A stretch of 42,985 bases of DNA, from positions 1 through 42,985 of the forward strand of contig WTGO01000042.1 of assembly GCA_011523515.1 (NCBI GenBank), read 5' to 3'. A program made the position numbers and the translations under genes. The notes under the pieces were generated by a model. The model ran no database searches, was not told the DNA's origin, and was given only the letters and a program-made list of their open reading frames with translations. The stretch is from Chloroflexota bacterium. Lineage in GTDB: Bacteria; Chloroflexota; Anaerolineae; Aggregatilineales; Phototrophicaceae. Positions 42,963 through 42,985 of the stretch are shown one piece after another; position 1 is the stretch's first letter, and each line of letters starts with the position of its first letter.

Positions 42963-42985
42963 CGCAGCAGTAAGAAAGAAACTGC

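Overview
This window looks like a stretch of bacterial chromosome of fairly high G+C content, probably from a member of the Chloroflexota (Anaerolineae-like). That placement is an inference. It rests on the mix of periplasmic-binding-protein ABC transporters, SH3b and TPR surface proteins, SnoaL-like catabolic genes and abundant short intergenic hairpin repeats, not on any marker gene. No rRNA, tRNA, CRISPR array, transposase or prophage structural gene was seen. TGA acts as a normal stop here, often in TGATG start/stop overlaps.

Layout. 1-1.6 kb: a small helical protein, divergent from a radical-SAM DNA-repair-type protein. 1.7-6.2 kb: a complete carbohydrate-type ABC importer (binding protein, ATPase, two permeases). 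6.2-12.4 kb: metabolic and housekeeping genes (OsmC, Nudix, FAD amine oxidase, SMP-30 lactonase, HEAT-like protein, nitrilase-family amidase, YCII protein, RimI-type acetyltransferase). 12.4-16 kb: a Fic protein convergent with a zinc/cadmium-type P-type ATPase that has a perfect palindrome in front of it. 16.2-18.4 kb: a broken Tat-exported cyclase, a LysE exporter and a second Nudix protein. 18.6-22 kb: two tandem membrane-anchored TPR paralogues and an FkbM methyltransferase. 22.1-27.2 kb: an accessory-looking segment, with a single-chain restriction-modification enzyme, a membrane-anchored pentapeptide-repeat protein and three very small helical proteins, bordered by copies of a CACAGAG-type repeat. 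27.3-33.9 kb: a MocR regulator, an SH3b secreted protein, a methyltransferase pseudogene with two adjacent in-frame TGA codons, an orphan BMP-family binding protein and a secreted protein of unknown role. 33.9-40.2 kb: a ParE/RelE-like toxin-antitoxin pair, a sarcosine/N-methyltryptophan oxidase relative, an Asp/Glu racemase relative and three consecutive two-domain NTF2/SnoaL-like proteins. 40.4-42.8 kb: an RfbC-type epimerase and an S9 peptidase.

How it fits together. Much of the window reads as scavenging of organic matter: sugar and nucleoside-type binding proteins, a lactonase, amine oxidases, an amidase, a racemase and an oligopeptidase. The points most worth a second look are the three-gene NTF2-like didomain cluster, the pair of small proteins sharing a C-terminal PPxGF motif, two intergenic repeat families (one of which has entered the 3' end of a coding sequence), the palindrome upstream of the metal ATPase, and two visibly broken genes. 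All promoter calls come from reading -35/-10 matches by eye and are tentative.
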